DNA from: Ptiloglossa arizonensis
Lineage: Eukaryota > Arthropoda > Insecta > Hymenoptera > Colletidae
Assembly: GCF_051014685.1 (NCBI RefSeq)
Contig: NW_027478389.1
Coordinates: forward strand, 1,054,001 to 1,118,000
Direction of reading: 5' to 3'
Length of the DNA: 64,000 bases
Each line of letters starts with the position of its first letter. The stretch's first letter is position 1. The translations under genes were made by a program, and so were the position numbers. Below are positions 1 through 10,510 of this stretch, in pieces. A model generated the notes under the pieces. It worked only from the letters and a program-made list of their open reading frames with translations. It was not told the origin of the DNA and made no database searches.

Positions 1-2124
1 GGTAGAGAAACCATCAAAATTTTCGCAATTCTGATGCTAGAAACCAATAACTACAATGGCCTAGGGGAAAAATACACATACCGTTGTAATCGGGCGAGTT
101 TCTGCTTTTAGATGCAATAGGAAATTCTCGAGGTCGTCAATCCGTTCGCGAGATATGGAAGTGTGAAAATAAGGAATGGTTGAGAAACCATCAAAATTTT
201 CGCAAGTCTGATACTCGAAACCAATAACTACAAAGGCCCAGGGGAAAAATACACATACGGTTGTAATCGGGCGACTTTCTACTTTCACATGCAACAGGAA
301 TTTCTCGAGTTCGTCAATCCGTTCGCGGGATATGGGAGTTTGAAGTTAAGGAATGGTTGAGAAACCATCAAAATTTTCGCTGGTCTGATACTCGAAACCA
401 ATAACTGGAATGGCCTAGGGGAAAAGTACACACGCCGTTGTAATCGGTCGAGTTTCTGCTTTCAGATGCAATAGGAATTTCTCGAGTTCGTCAATCCGTT
501 CGCGAGATATGGGAGTTTGAAGTTAAGGAATGGTTGAGAGACCATCAAAATTTTCGCTGGTCTGATACTCGAAACCAACAACTGGATTGGCCTAGGGGAA
601 AAGTACACACAACCGTTGTAATCGGCCGAGATTCTGTTTTCAGATGCAATAGGAAATTCCCGAGTTCGTCAATCCGTTCGCGAGATATGGGGGTTTGAAG
701 TTAAGGAATGGTTGAGAGACCATCAAAATTTCCGCATGTCTGGTACTCGAAACCAATAACTACAAAGGCCTAGGGCAAAAATACACATACCGTTGTAATC
801 GGGCGAGTTTCTGCTTTCAGACGCAATAGGAAATTCTCGAGTGCGTCAATGCGATCGCGAGATATGGAAGTTTGAAGTGAAGGAATTCTTGAGGAACCAT
901 CAAAATTTTCGCAAGCCTGATACACGAATCCAATAACTACTATGGCCTAGGGCAAAAATACACATACCGTTGCAATCGGGCGAGTTTCTGCTTTCAGACG
1001 CAATAGGAAATTCTCGAGTGCGTCAATGCGATCGCGAGATATGGAAGTTTGAAGTGAAGGAATTCTTGAGGAACCATCAAAATTTTTGCTGGTCTGATAC
1101 TCGAAACCAACAACTGGAATGGCCTAGGGGAAAAGAACACACACCGTTGTAATCGGGCGAGTTTCTGCTTTCAGATGCAATAGGAATTTCTCGAGTTCGT
1201 CAATCCGTTCGCGAGATATGGGAGTTTGAATTTAAGGAATGGTTGAGAGACCATCAAAATTTTCGCAAGCCTGATATACGAATCCAATAACTACAATGGC
1301 CTATGGGAAAAATACACACACCGTTTTAATCGGGCGAGTTTCTGCTTTTAGATGCAATAGGAAATTCTCGAGTTCGTCAATCCGTTCGCGAGATATGGAA
1401 GTGTGAAGTTAAGGAATGTTTGAGAACCATCAAAATTTTCGCATGTCTGATACTCGAAACCAATAACTGGAATGGCCTAGGGGAAAAGTACACATACGAT
1501 TGTAATCGGGCGAGTTTCTACTTTCAGACGCAACAGGAATTTCTCGAGTTCGTCAATCCGTTCGCGAGACATGGAAGTTTGAAGTTAAGGAATGCTTGAG
1601 AAACCATCAAAATACTCGCTGGTCTGATACTCGAAACCAACAACTGGAATGGCCTAGGGGAAAAGTACACACACCGTTGTAATCGGGCGAGTTTCTGCTT
1701 TTAGATGCAATAGGAAATTCTCGAGTTCGTCAATCCGTTCGCGAGATATGGAAGTGTGAAAATAAGGAATGGTTGAGAAACCATCAAAATTATCGCAATT
1801 CGGATGCTAGAAACGAATAACTGGAACTGCCTTGGGGAAAAGTACACAGACCATTAAAATCGGGCGAGTTTCTACTTTCAGATGCAACAGGAATTTCTCG
1901 AGTTCGTCATTCCGTTCGCGAGATATGGGAGTTTGAAGTTAAGGAATGGTTGAGAAACCATCAAAATTTTCGCAAGTCTCATACTCGAAACCAATAACTA
2001 CAAAGGCATAGGGGAAAAATGCACATACCTTTGTAATCGGGCGAGTTTCCACTTCCAGATGCAACAGGAATTTCTCGAGCTCGTCATTCCGTTCGCGAGA
2101 TATGGGAGTTTGAAGTTAAGGAAT
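1..2124 (+). repeat. 12-mer HOR copy 1 (2124 bp)
   Basis: There are twelve monomers. The unit is one base short because TGAGAACC near 1423 lacks an A that copy 2 has. One monomer (481-658) is 178 bp through an extra A in ACACAACCG. Differences from copy 2 are few by eye: bases near 350, 448, 1271, 1423, 1612 and 2016 and a handful more, suggesting about 99.5% identity or better. Confidence 0.92.
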
Positions 2125-4249
2125 GGTAGAGAAACCATCAAAATTTTCGCAATTCTGATGCTAGAAACCAATAACTACAATGGCCTAGGGGAAAAATACA
2201 CATACCGTTGTAATCGGGCGAGTTTCTGCTTTTAGATGCAATAGGAAATTCTCGAGGTCGTCAATCCGTTCGCGAGATATGGAAGTGTGAAAATAAGGAA
2301 TGGTTGAGAAACCATCAAAATTTTCGCAAGTCTGATACTCGAAACCAATAACTACAAAGGCCCAGGGGAAAAATACACATACGGTTGTAATCGGGCGACT
2401 TTCTACTTTCACATGCAACAGGAATTTCTCGAGTTCGTCAATCCGTTCGCGGGATATGGGAGTTTGAAGCTAAGGAATGGTTGAGAAACCATCAAAATTT
2501 TCGCTGGTCTGATACTCGAAACCAATAACTGGAATGGCCTAGGGGAAAAGTACACACGCCGTTGTAATCGGTCGGGTTTCTGCTTTCAGATGCAATAGGA
2601 ATTTCTCGAGTTCGTCAATCTGTTCGCGAGATATGGGAGTTTGAAGTTAAGGAATGGTTGAGAGACCATCAAAATTTTCGCTGGTCTGATACTCGAAACC
2701 AACAACTGGATTGGCCTAGGGGAAAAGTACACACAACCGTTGTAATCGGCCGAGATTCTGTTTTCAGATGCAATAGGAAATTCCCGAGTTCGTCAATCCG
2801 TTCGCGAGATATGGGGGTTTGAAGTTAAGGAATGGTTGAGAGACCATCAAAATTTCCGCATGTCTGGTACTCGAAACCAATAACTACAAAGGCCTAGGGC
2901 AAAAATACACATACCGTTGTAATCGGGCGAGTTTCTGCTTTCAGACGCAATAGGAAATTCTCGAGTGCGTCAATGCGATCGCGAGATATGGAAGTTTGAA
3001 GTGAAGGAATTCTTGAGGAACCATCAAAATTTTCGCAAGCCTGATACACGAATCCAATAACTACTATGGCCTAGGGCAAAAATACACATACCGTTGCAAT
3101 CGGGCGAGTTTCTGCTTTCAGACGCAATAGGAAATTCTCGAGTGCGTCAATGCGATCGCGAGATATGGAAGTTTGAAGTGAAGGAATTCTTGAGGAACCA
3201 TCAAAATTTTTGCTGGTCTGATACTCGAAACCAACAACTGGAATGGCCTAGGGGAAAAGAACACACACCGTTGTAATCGGGCGAGTTTCTGCTTTCAGAT
3301 GCAATAGGAATTTCTCGAGTTCGTCAATCCGTTCGCGAGATATGGGAGTTTGAATTTAAGGAATGGTTGAGAGACCATCAAAATTTTCGCAAGCCTGATA
3401 CACGAATCCAATAACTACAATGGCCTATGGGAAAAATACACACACCGTTTTAATCGGGCGAGTTTCTGCTTTTAGATGCAATAGGAAATTCTCGAGTTCG
3501 TCAATCCGTTCGCGAGATATGGAAGTGTGAAGTTAAGGAATGTTTGAGAAACCATCAAAATTTTCGCATGTCTGATACTCGAAACCAATAACTGGAATGG
3601 CCTAGGGGAAAAGTACACATACGATTGTAATCGGGCGAGTTTCTACTTTCAGACGCAACAGGAATTTCTCGAGTTCGTCAATCCGTTCGCGAGACATGGA
3701 AGTTTGAAGTTAAGGAATGCTTGAGAAACCATCAAAATTCTCGCTGGTCTGATACTCGAAACCAACAACTGGAATGGCCTAGGGGAAAAGTACACACACC
3801 GTTGTAATCGGGCGAGTTTCTGCTTTTAGATGCAATAGGAAATTCTCGAGTTCGTCAATCCGTTCGCGAGATATGGAAGTGTGAAAATAAGGAATGGTTG
3901 AGAAACCATCAAAATTATCGCAATTCGGATGCTAGAAACGAATAACTGGAACTGCCTTGGGGAAAAGTACACAGACCATTAAAATCGGGCGAGTTTCTAC
4001 TTTCAGATGCAACAGGAATTTCTCGAGTTCGTCATTCCGTTCGCGAGATATGGGAGTTTGAAGTTAAGGAATGGTTGAGAAACCATCAAAATTTTCGCAA
4101 GTCTCATACTCGAAACCAATAACTACAAAGGCATAGGGGAAAAATTCACATACCTTTGTAATCGGGCGAGTTTCCACTTCCAGATGCAACAGGAATTTCT
4201 CGAGCTCGTCATTCCGTTCGCGAGATATGGGAGTTTGAAGTTAAGGAAT
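2125..4249 (+). repeat. 12-mer HOR copy 2 (2125 bp)
   Basis: This is the same ordered twelve monomers as copy 1, including monomers 7-9 of the first version. Private changes include GAAGCTAAGG near 2467, GTCGGG near 2571 and TCTGTTCG near 2620. Confidence 0.92.
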
Positions 4250-5438
4250 GGTAGAGAAACCATCAAAATTTTCGCAATTCTGATGCTAGAAACCAATAAC
4301 TACAATGGCCTAGGGGAAAAATACACATACCGTTGTAATCGGGCGAGTTTCTGCTTTTAGATGCAATAGGAAATTCTCGAGGTCGTCAATCCGTTCGCGA
4401 GATATGGAAGTGTGAAAATAAGGAATGGTTGAGAAACCATCAAAATTTTCGCAAGTCTGATACTCGAAACCAATAACTACAAAGGCCCAGGGGAAAAATA
4501 CACATACGGTTGTAATCGGGCGACTTTCTACTTTCACATGCAACAGGAATTTCTCGAGTTCGTCAATCCGTTCGCGGGATATGGGAGTTTGAAGTTAAGG
4601 AATGGTTGAGAAACCATCAAAATTTTCGCTGGTCTGATACTCGAAACCAATAACTGGAATGGCCTAGGGGAAAAGTACACACGCCGTTGTAATCGGTCGA
4701 GTTTCTGCTTTCAGATGCAATAGGAATTTCTCGAGTTCGTCAATCCGTTCGCGAGATATGGGAGTTTGAAGTTAAGGAATGGTTGAGAGACCATCAAAAT
4801 TTTCGCTGGTCTGATACTCGAAACCAACAACTGGATTGGCCTAGGGGAAAAGTACACACAACCGTTGTAATCGGCCGAGATTCTGTTTTCAGATGCAATA
4901 GGAAATTCCCGAGTTCGTCAATCCGTTCGCGAGATATGGGGGTTTGAAGTTAAGGAATGGTTGAGAGACCATCAAAATTTCCGCATGTCTGGTACTCGAA
5001 ACCAATAACTACAAAGGTCTAGGGCAAAAATACACATACCGTTGTAATCGGGCGAGTTTCTGCTTTCAGACGCAATAGGAAATTCTCGAGTGCGTCAATG
5101 CGATCGCGAGATATGGAAGTTTGAAGTGAAGGAATTCTTGAGGAACCATCAAAATTTTCGCAAGCCTGATACACGAATCGAATAACTACTATGGCCTAGG
5201 GCAAAAATACACATACCGTTGCAATCGGGCGAGTTTCTGCTTTCAGACGCAATAGGAAATTCTCGAGTGCGTCAATGCGATCGCGAGATATGGAAGTTTG
5301 AAGTGAAGGAATTCTTGAGGAACCATCAAAATTTTCGCAAGCCTGATACACGAATCGAATAACTACTATGGCCTAGGGCAAAAATACACATACCGTTGTG
5401 ATCGGGCGAGTTTCTGCTTTCAGATGCAATAGGAAATT

Positions 5439-5444
5439 CTCGAG
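5439..5444. other. CTCGAG palindrome, most conserved monomer landmark
   Basis: This XhoI-type palindrome marks almost every monomer. It is lost in a few: CCCGAG near 659, CTAGAG near 53,570 and 53,936, CTAGCG near 56,933 and 61,013, and CACGAG near 11,992 and 53,747. The lost-site variants recur in pairs or sets, which makes them useful for tracing exchange. XhoI digestion should give a mainly 177-bp ladder unless CpG methylation blocks it. Confidence 0.9.
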
Positions 5445-5487
5445 TTCGTCAATCCGTTCGCGAGATATGGGAGTTTGAAGTTAAGGA

Positions 5488-5503
5488 ATGGTTGAGAAAC
5501 CAT
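5488..5503. other. Perfect dyad: 6-bp stem, 4-nt loop (representative copy)
   Basis: ATGGTT is followed by GAGA and then AACCAT, a perfect 6-bp inverted repeat around a 4-nt loop. It recurs in most monomers, for example at 176-191. As RNA the loop would be of GNRA type. A common variant with C at monomer position 53 breaks the third base pair of the stem (53-62). Dyad-rich DNA able to form cruciforms has been linked to centromeric satellites in the literature; a role here is inference. Confidence 0.6.
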
Positions 5504-5567
5504 CAAAATTTTCGCAAGTCTGATACTCGAAACCAATAACTACAATGGCCTAGGGGAAAAATACACA

Positions 5568-5584
5568 TACCGTTGTAATCGGGC
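5568..5584 (+). other. CENP-B-box-like 17-bp element (representative copy)
   Basis: Aligned to the mammalian CENP-B box core NTTCGNNNNANNCGGGN, this site matches C and G of TTCG, the central A and all four bases of CGGG: 7 of 9 essential positions. Against the full 17-bp mammalian box it matches 12 of 17. The two T's of TTCG are replaced by AC. One copy occurs per monomer, for example at 79-95. The left half varies widely between monomers while CGGG is nearly invariant. I estimate about 0.5 matches of 7/9 expected by chance on the two strands of a 177-bp monomer, so the resemblance alone is not proof. A protein-binding role is inference. Confidence 0.4.
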
Positions 5585-6374
5585 GAGTTTCTGCTTTCAG
5601 ATGCAATAGGAAATTCTCGAGTTCGTCAATCCGTTCGCGAGATATGGGACTTTGACGTTAAGGAATGGTTGAGAAACCATCAAAATTTTCGCAAGTCTGA
5701 TACTCGAAACCAATAACTAGAAAGGCCTAGGGGAAAAATACACATACTGTTGTAATCGGGCGAGTTTCTACTTCCACATGCAACAGGAATTTCTCGAGTT
5801 CGTCAATCCGTTCGCGAGATATGGAAGTTTGAAGTTAAGGAATGCTTGAGAAACCATCAAAATTTTCGCAAGTCTGATACTCGAAACCAATAACTACAAA
5901 TGCCTAGGGGAAAAGTACACACACCGTTGTAATCGGGCGAGTTTCTGCTTTTAGATGCAATAGGAAATTCTCGAGTTCGTCAATCCGTTCGCGAGATATG
6001 GAAGTGTGAAAATAAGGAATGGTTGAGAAACCATCAAAATTATCGCAATTCGGATGCTAGAAACGAATAACTGGAACTGCCTTGGGGAAAAGTACACAGA
6101 CCATTAAAATCGGGCGAGTTTCTACTTTCAGATGCAACAGGAATTTCTCGAGTTCGTCATTCCGTTCGCGAGATATGGGAGTTTGAAGTTAAGGAATGGT
6201 TGAGAAACCATCAAAATTTTCGCAAGTCTCATACTCGAAACCAATAACTACAAAGGCATAGGGGAAAAATTCACATACCTTTGTAATCGGGCGAGTTTCC
6301 ACTTCCAGATGCAACAGGAATTTCTCGAGCTCGTCATTCCGTTCGCGAGATATGGGAGTTTGAAGTTAAGGAAT

Positions 6375-8033
6375 GGTAGAGAAACCATCAAAATTTTCGC
6401 AATTCTGATGCTAGAAACCAATAACTACAATGGCCTAGGGGAAAAATACACATACCGTTGTAATCGGGCGAGTTTCTGCTTTTAGATGCAATAGGAAATT
6501 CTCGAGGTCGTCAATCCGTTCGCGAGATATGGAAGTGTGAAAATAAGGAATGGTTGAGAAACCATCAAAATTTTCGCAAGTCTGATACTCGAAACCAATA
6601 ACTACAAAGGCCCAGGGGAAAAATACACATACGGTTGTAATCGGGCGACTTTCTACTTTCACATGCAACAGGAATTTCTCGAGTTCGTCAATCCGTTCGC
6701 GGGATATGGGAGTTTGAAGTTAAGGAATGGTTGAGAAACCATCAAAATTTTCGCTGGTCTGATACTCGAAACCAATAACTGGAATGGCCTAGGGAAAAGT
6801 ACACACGCCGTTGTAATCGGTCGAGTTTCTGCTTTCAGATGCAATAGGAATTTCTCGAGTTCGTCAATCCGTTCGCGAGATATGGGAGTTTGAAGTTAAG
6901 GAATGGTTGAGAGACCATCAAAATTTTCGCTGGTCTGATACTCGAAACCAACAACTGGATTGGCCTAGGGGAAAAGTACACACAACCGTTGTAATCGGCC
7001 GAGATTCTGTTTTCAGATGCAATAGGAAATTCCCGAGTTCGTCAATCCGTTCGCGAGATATGGGGGTTTGAAGTTAAGGAATGGTTGAGAGACCATCAAA
7101 ATTTCCGCATGTCTGGTACTCGAAACCAATAACTACAAAGGTCTAGGGCAAAAATACACATACCGTTGTAATCGGGCGAGTTTCTGCTTTCAGACGCAAT
7201 AGGAAATTCTCGAGTGCGTCAATGCGATCGCGAGATATGGAAGTTTGAAGTGAAGGAATTCTTGAGGAACCATCAAAATTTTCGCAAGCCTGATACACGA
7301 ATCGAATAACTACTATGGCCTAGGGCAAAAATACACATACCGTTGCAATCGGGCGAGTTTCTGCTTTCAGACGCAATAGGAAATTCTCGAGTGCGTCAAT
7401 GCGATCGCGAGATATGGAAGTTTGAAGTGAAGGAATTCTTGAGGAACCATCAAAATTTTCGCAAGCCTGATACACGAATCGAATAACTACTATGGCCTAG
7501 GGCAAAAATACACATACCGTTGTGATCGGGCGAGTTTCTGCTTTCAGATGCAATAGGAAATTCTCGAGTTCGTCAATCCGTTCGCGAGATATGGGAGTTT
7601 GAAGTTAAGGAATGGTTGAGAAACCATCAAAATTTTCGCAAGTCTGATACTCGAAACCAATAACTACAATGGCCTAGGGGAAAAATACACATACCGTTGT
7701 AATCGGGCGAGTTTCTGCTTTCAGATGCAATAGGAAATTCTCGAGTTCGTCAATCCGTTCGCGAGATATGGGACTTTGACGTTAAGGAATGGTTGAGAAA
7801 CCATCAAAATTTTCGCAAGTCTGATACTCGAAACCAATAACTAGAAAGGCCTAGGGGAAAAATACACATACTGTTGTAATCGGGCGAGTTTCTACTTCCA
7901 CATGCAACAGGAATTTCTCGAGTTCGTCAATCCGTTCGCGAGATATGGAAGTTTGAAGTTAAGGAATGCTTGAGAAACCATCAAAATTTTCGCAAGTCTG
8001 ATACTCGAAACCAATAACTACAAATGCCTAGGG
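6375..8033 (+). repeat. 12-mer HOR copy 4, truncated
   Basis: The copy follows copy 3 at an offset of 2125. The offset becomes 2124 after a one-base deletion near 6792 (GGGAAAAG for GGGGAAAAG). It carries the copy-3 cassette at about 7453-8033 and then switches to Block II sequence, so monomers 10-12 are missing. Confidence 0.88.
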
Positions 8034-8372
8034 AAAAGATACACATAGCACTTGATCGGGCGAGATTCTACTTTCACATGCAACAGGAATTTCTCGAGTT
8101 CGTCGATGCGTTCGCGAGATATGGGAGTTTGATGTTAAGGAATGGTTGAGAAATCATCAAAATTTTCGCAAGTCTGATACTCGAATCCAATAACTGGAAT
8201 GGCCTAGGGGTAAAGTACACATACCGTTGTAATCGGGCGAGGTCCTACTTTCAAATGCAACGGGAATTTCTCGAGTTCGTCAATCCGTTCGCGAGATATG
8301 GAAGTTTGAAGTTAAGGAATGCTTGAGAAATCATCAAAATTTTCGCTGGTCTGATACTCGAATCCAATAAGT

Positions 8373-8377
8373 ATTAT
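8373..8377 (+). other. 5-bp insertion making a 182-bp monomer
   Basis: AATAAGTATTATACAATGG near 8367-8385 contains five extra bases compared with AATAAGTACAATGG in sister monomers at 13,681, 18,113, 20,051, 25,009 and others. It is the largest indel I noticed in the window. The exact inserted bases are ambiguous because the flanks are repetitive. Confidence 0.85.
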
Positions 8378-10156
8378 ACAATGGCCTAGGGGAAAAATAC
8401 ATATACCGTTGTAATCGGGCGAGTTTCTACTTTCAGATGCAACAGGAATTTCTCGAGTTCGTCAATCCGTTCGCGGGATATGGGAATTTGAAGTTAAGGA
8501 ATGGTTGAGAAACCATCAAAATTTTCGCAAGTCTGATACTCGAAACCAATAACTGGAATGGCCTAGGGGAAAAGTACACATACCGTTGTAATCGGGCGAC
8601 TTTCTACTTTCACATTCAACAGGAATATCTCGAGTTCGTCAACCCGTTCGCGAGATATGGGAGTTTGAAGTTAAGGAATGGTTGAGAAACCATCAAAATT
8701 TTCGCATGTCTGATACTCGAAACCAATTACTACAATGGCCTAGGGGAAAAATACACATACCGTTGTAATCGGGCGAGTTTCTACTTCCACATGCAACAGG
8801 AATTTCTCGAGTTCGTCAATCCGTTCGCGAGATACGGGAGTTTGAAGTTAAGGAATGGTTGAGAAACCATCAAAATTTTCGCAAGTCTGATACTCGAAAC
8901 CAATAACTAGAAAGGCCTAGGGGAAAAATACACATACCGTTGTAATCGGGCGAGTTTCTGCCTTCAGATGCAATTGGAAATTCTCGAGTTCGTCAATCCG
9001 TTCGCGAGGTATGGGAGTTTGAAGTTAAGGAATGGTTGAGAAACCATCAAAATTTTCGCAAGTCTGATACTCGAAACCAATAACTACCACGGCCCAGGGC
9101 AAAAATACACATACCGTTGTAATCGGGCGAGTTTCTGCTTTCAGATGCAATAGGAAATTCCCGAGTTCGGCAATCCGTTCTCGAGATATGGGAGTTGGAA
9201 GTTAAGGAATGGTTGAGAAATCATCAAAGTTTTCGCAAGTCTGATACTCGAATCCAATAACTACACTGGCCTAGGCCAAAAATACACATACCTTTGTAAT
9301 CGGGCGAGTTTCTACTTTCAGATGCAACAGGAATTTCTCGAGTTCGTCAATCCGTTCGCGAGATATGGGAGTTTGAAGCTAAGGAACGGTTGAGAAACCA
9401 TCAAAATTTTCGCAAGTCTGTTACTCGAAACCAATAACTACAAAGGCCTAGGGGAAAAATACACATACCGTTGTAAACGGGCGAGTTTCTACTTCCACAT
9501 GCAACAGGAATTTCTCGAGTTCGTCCATCCGTTCGCGAGATATGGGAGTTTGAAGTAAAGGAATGCTTGAGAAACCATCAAAATTTTCGCTGGTCTGATA
9601 CTCGAAACCAATTACTACAATGGCCTAGGGGAAAATTACACGTACCGTTGTAATCGGGCGCGTTTCTACTTTCAGATGCAACAGGAATTTCTCGAGTTCG
9701 TCAATCCGTTCGCGAGATATGGGAGTTTGAAGTTAAGGAATGGTTGAGAAACCATCAAAATTTTCGCAAGTCTGATACTCGAAACCAATAACTACAAAGG
9801 CCTATGGGGAAAACACACATATCTTTGTAATCGGGCGAGGTTCTGCTTTCAGATGCAATAGGAAATTCTCGAGTTCGTCAATCCGTTCGCGAGATATGGG
9901 AGTTTGAAGTTAAGGAATGGTTGAGAAACCATCAAAATTTTCGCAAGTCTGATACTCGAAACCAATAACTGGAAAGGCCTAGGGGTAAAGTACACATACC
10001 GTTGTAATCGGGCGAGGTTCTACTTTCAGATGCAACGGGAATTTCTCGAGTTCGTCAATCCGTTCGCGAGATATGGAAGTTTGAAGTTAAGGAATGCTTG
10101 AGAAATCATCAAAATTTTCGCTGGTCTGATACTCGAATCCAATAACTACAATGGCC

Positions 10157-10510
10157 TAGGGGAAAAATACATATACCGTTGTAATCGGGCGAGTTTCTAC
10201 TTTCAGATGCAACAGGAATTTCTCGAGTTCGTTAATCCGTTCGCGGGATATGGGAATTTGAAGTTAAGGAATGGTTGAGAAACCATCAAAATTTTCGCTG
10301 GTCTGATACTCGAAACCAATAACTGGAATGGCCTAGGGGAAAAATACATATACCGTTGTAATCGGGCGAGTTTCTACTTTCAGATGCAACAGGAATTTCT
10401 CGAGTTCGTTAATCCGTTCGCGGGATATGGGAATTTGAAGTTAAGGAATGGTTGAGAAACCATCAAAATTTTCGCTGGTCTGATACTCGAAACCAATAAC
10501 TGGAATGGCC
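10157..10510 (+). repeat. Local one-monomer duplication (2 x 177 bp)
   Basis: Consecutive monomers at 10,157-10,333 and 10,334-10,510 both carry the rare marks ACATATACC, TCGTTAATCCG and GCGGGATATGGGAATTTG. The homologous place in Block III (near 15,810, 22,540, 30,320, 31,740, 40,220 and 45,000) has a single copy followed by CCTAGTGGAAAAG. This points to duplication of one monomer here, or loss elsewhere. Confidence 0.75.

Larger units (their letters stand above)
5439..5615 (+). repeat. Reference 177-bp monomer of the array
   Basis: This monomer runs from CTCGAG to the base before the next CTCGAG and is close to the array consensus by eye. Counted composition is A 57, C 32, G 41, T 47 (41% G+C) with 10 CpG dinucleotides. 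In monomer coordinates the landmarks are CTCGAG 1-6, TCGCGA 20-25, a hairpin dyad 50-65, AAAATTTT 67-74, CCTAGG 111-116 and a CENP-B-box-like element 130-146. Most differences between monomers fall at positions 33, 53, 78-79, 103-107, 118-141, 155, 169 and 175. The phase chosen here is arbitrary. Confidence 0.95.
5329..5909 (+). repeat. Equal-length replacement cassette in HOR copy 3
   Basis: Against 1082-1656 in copy 1, this stretch starts with CGCAAGCC and ACACGAATCG in place of TGCTGG and CTCGAAACCA. It then runs through consensus-like monomers and rejoins at GGGGAAAAGTACACACACC near 5910. About 3.25 monomers are replaced with no net length change. Its opening repeats the junction between the two preceding monomers (5160-5215). 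Confidence 0.85.
4250..6374 (+). repeat. 12-mer HOR copy 3, second version
   Basis: Monomers 1-6 and 10-12 match copies 1-2. The section 5329 to about 5909 is different sequence of the same length, so the unit stays at 2125 bp. Confidence 0.9.
1..8033 (+). repeat. Block I: 12-monomer higher-order repeat, 3.8 copies
   Basis: A 12-monomer unit repeats with period 2124 or 2125 bp. The marker GGTAGAGAAACC, which has an A where other monomers have GGTTGAG, starts units at 1, 2125, 4250 and 6375. A frame in the second and third monomers repeats with the same spacing (61, 2185, 4310, 6435). The block ends near 8034, where copy 4 stops matching copy 3 just after a CCTAGGG. Confidence 0.93.

Noticed and set aside
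5439..5460. tRNA or 5S-like internal promoter (B box) in GAGTTCGTCAATCC
   Set aside because: It resembles GTTCGANNC but lacks the A after TTCG and the final C at the right spacing. No A box and no cloverleaf can be formed.
5549..5554. CCTAGG, TCGCGA and AAAATTTT palindromes as separate regulatory sites
   Set aside because: They are short and part of the consensus monomer. They recur hundreds of times, and nothing beyond their presence supports a regulatory role.
61..6844. Short minus-strand open frames recurring every 2124-2125 bp (61-294, 2185-2418, 4310-4543, 6435-6668, 6659-6844)
   Set aside because: They are shadows of the 12-mer HOR. Translation is just the satellite read in one frame across monomers, starts lie at repeat ATGs, frames end at the recurrent TAG in CCTAGG, and no promoter or domain is recognisable.
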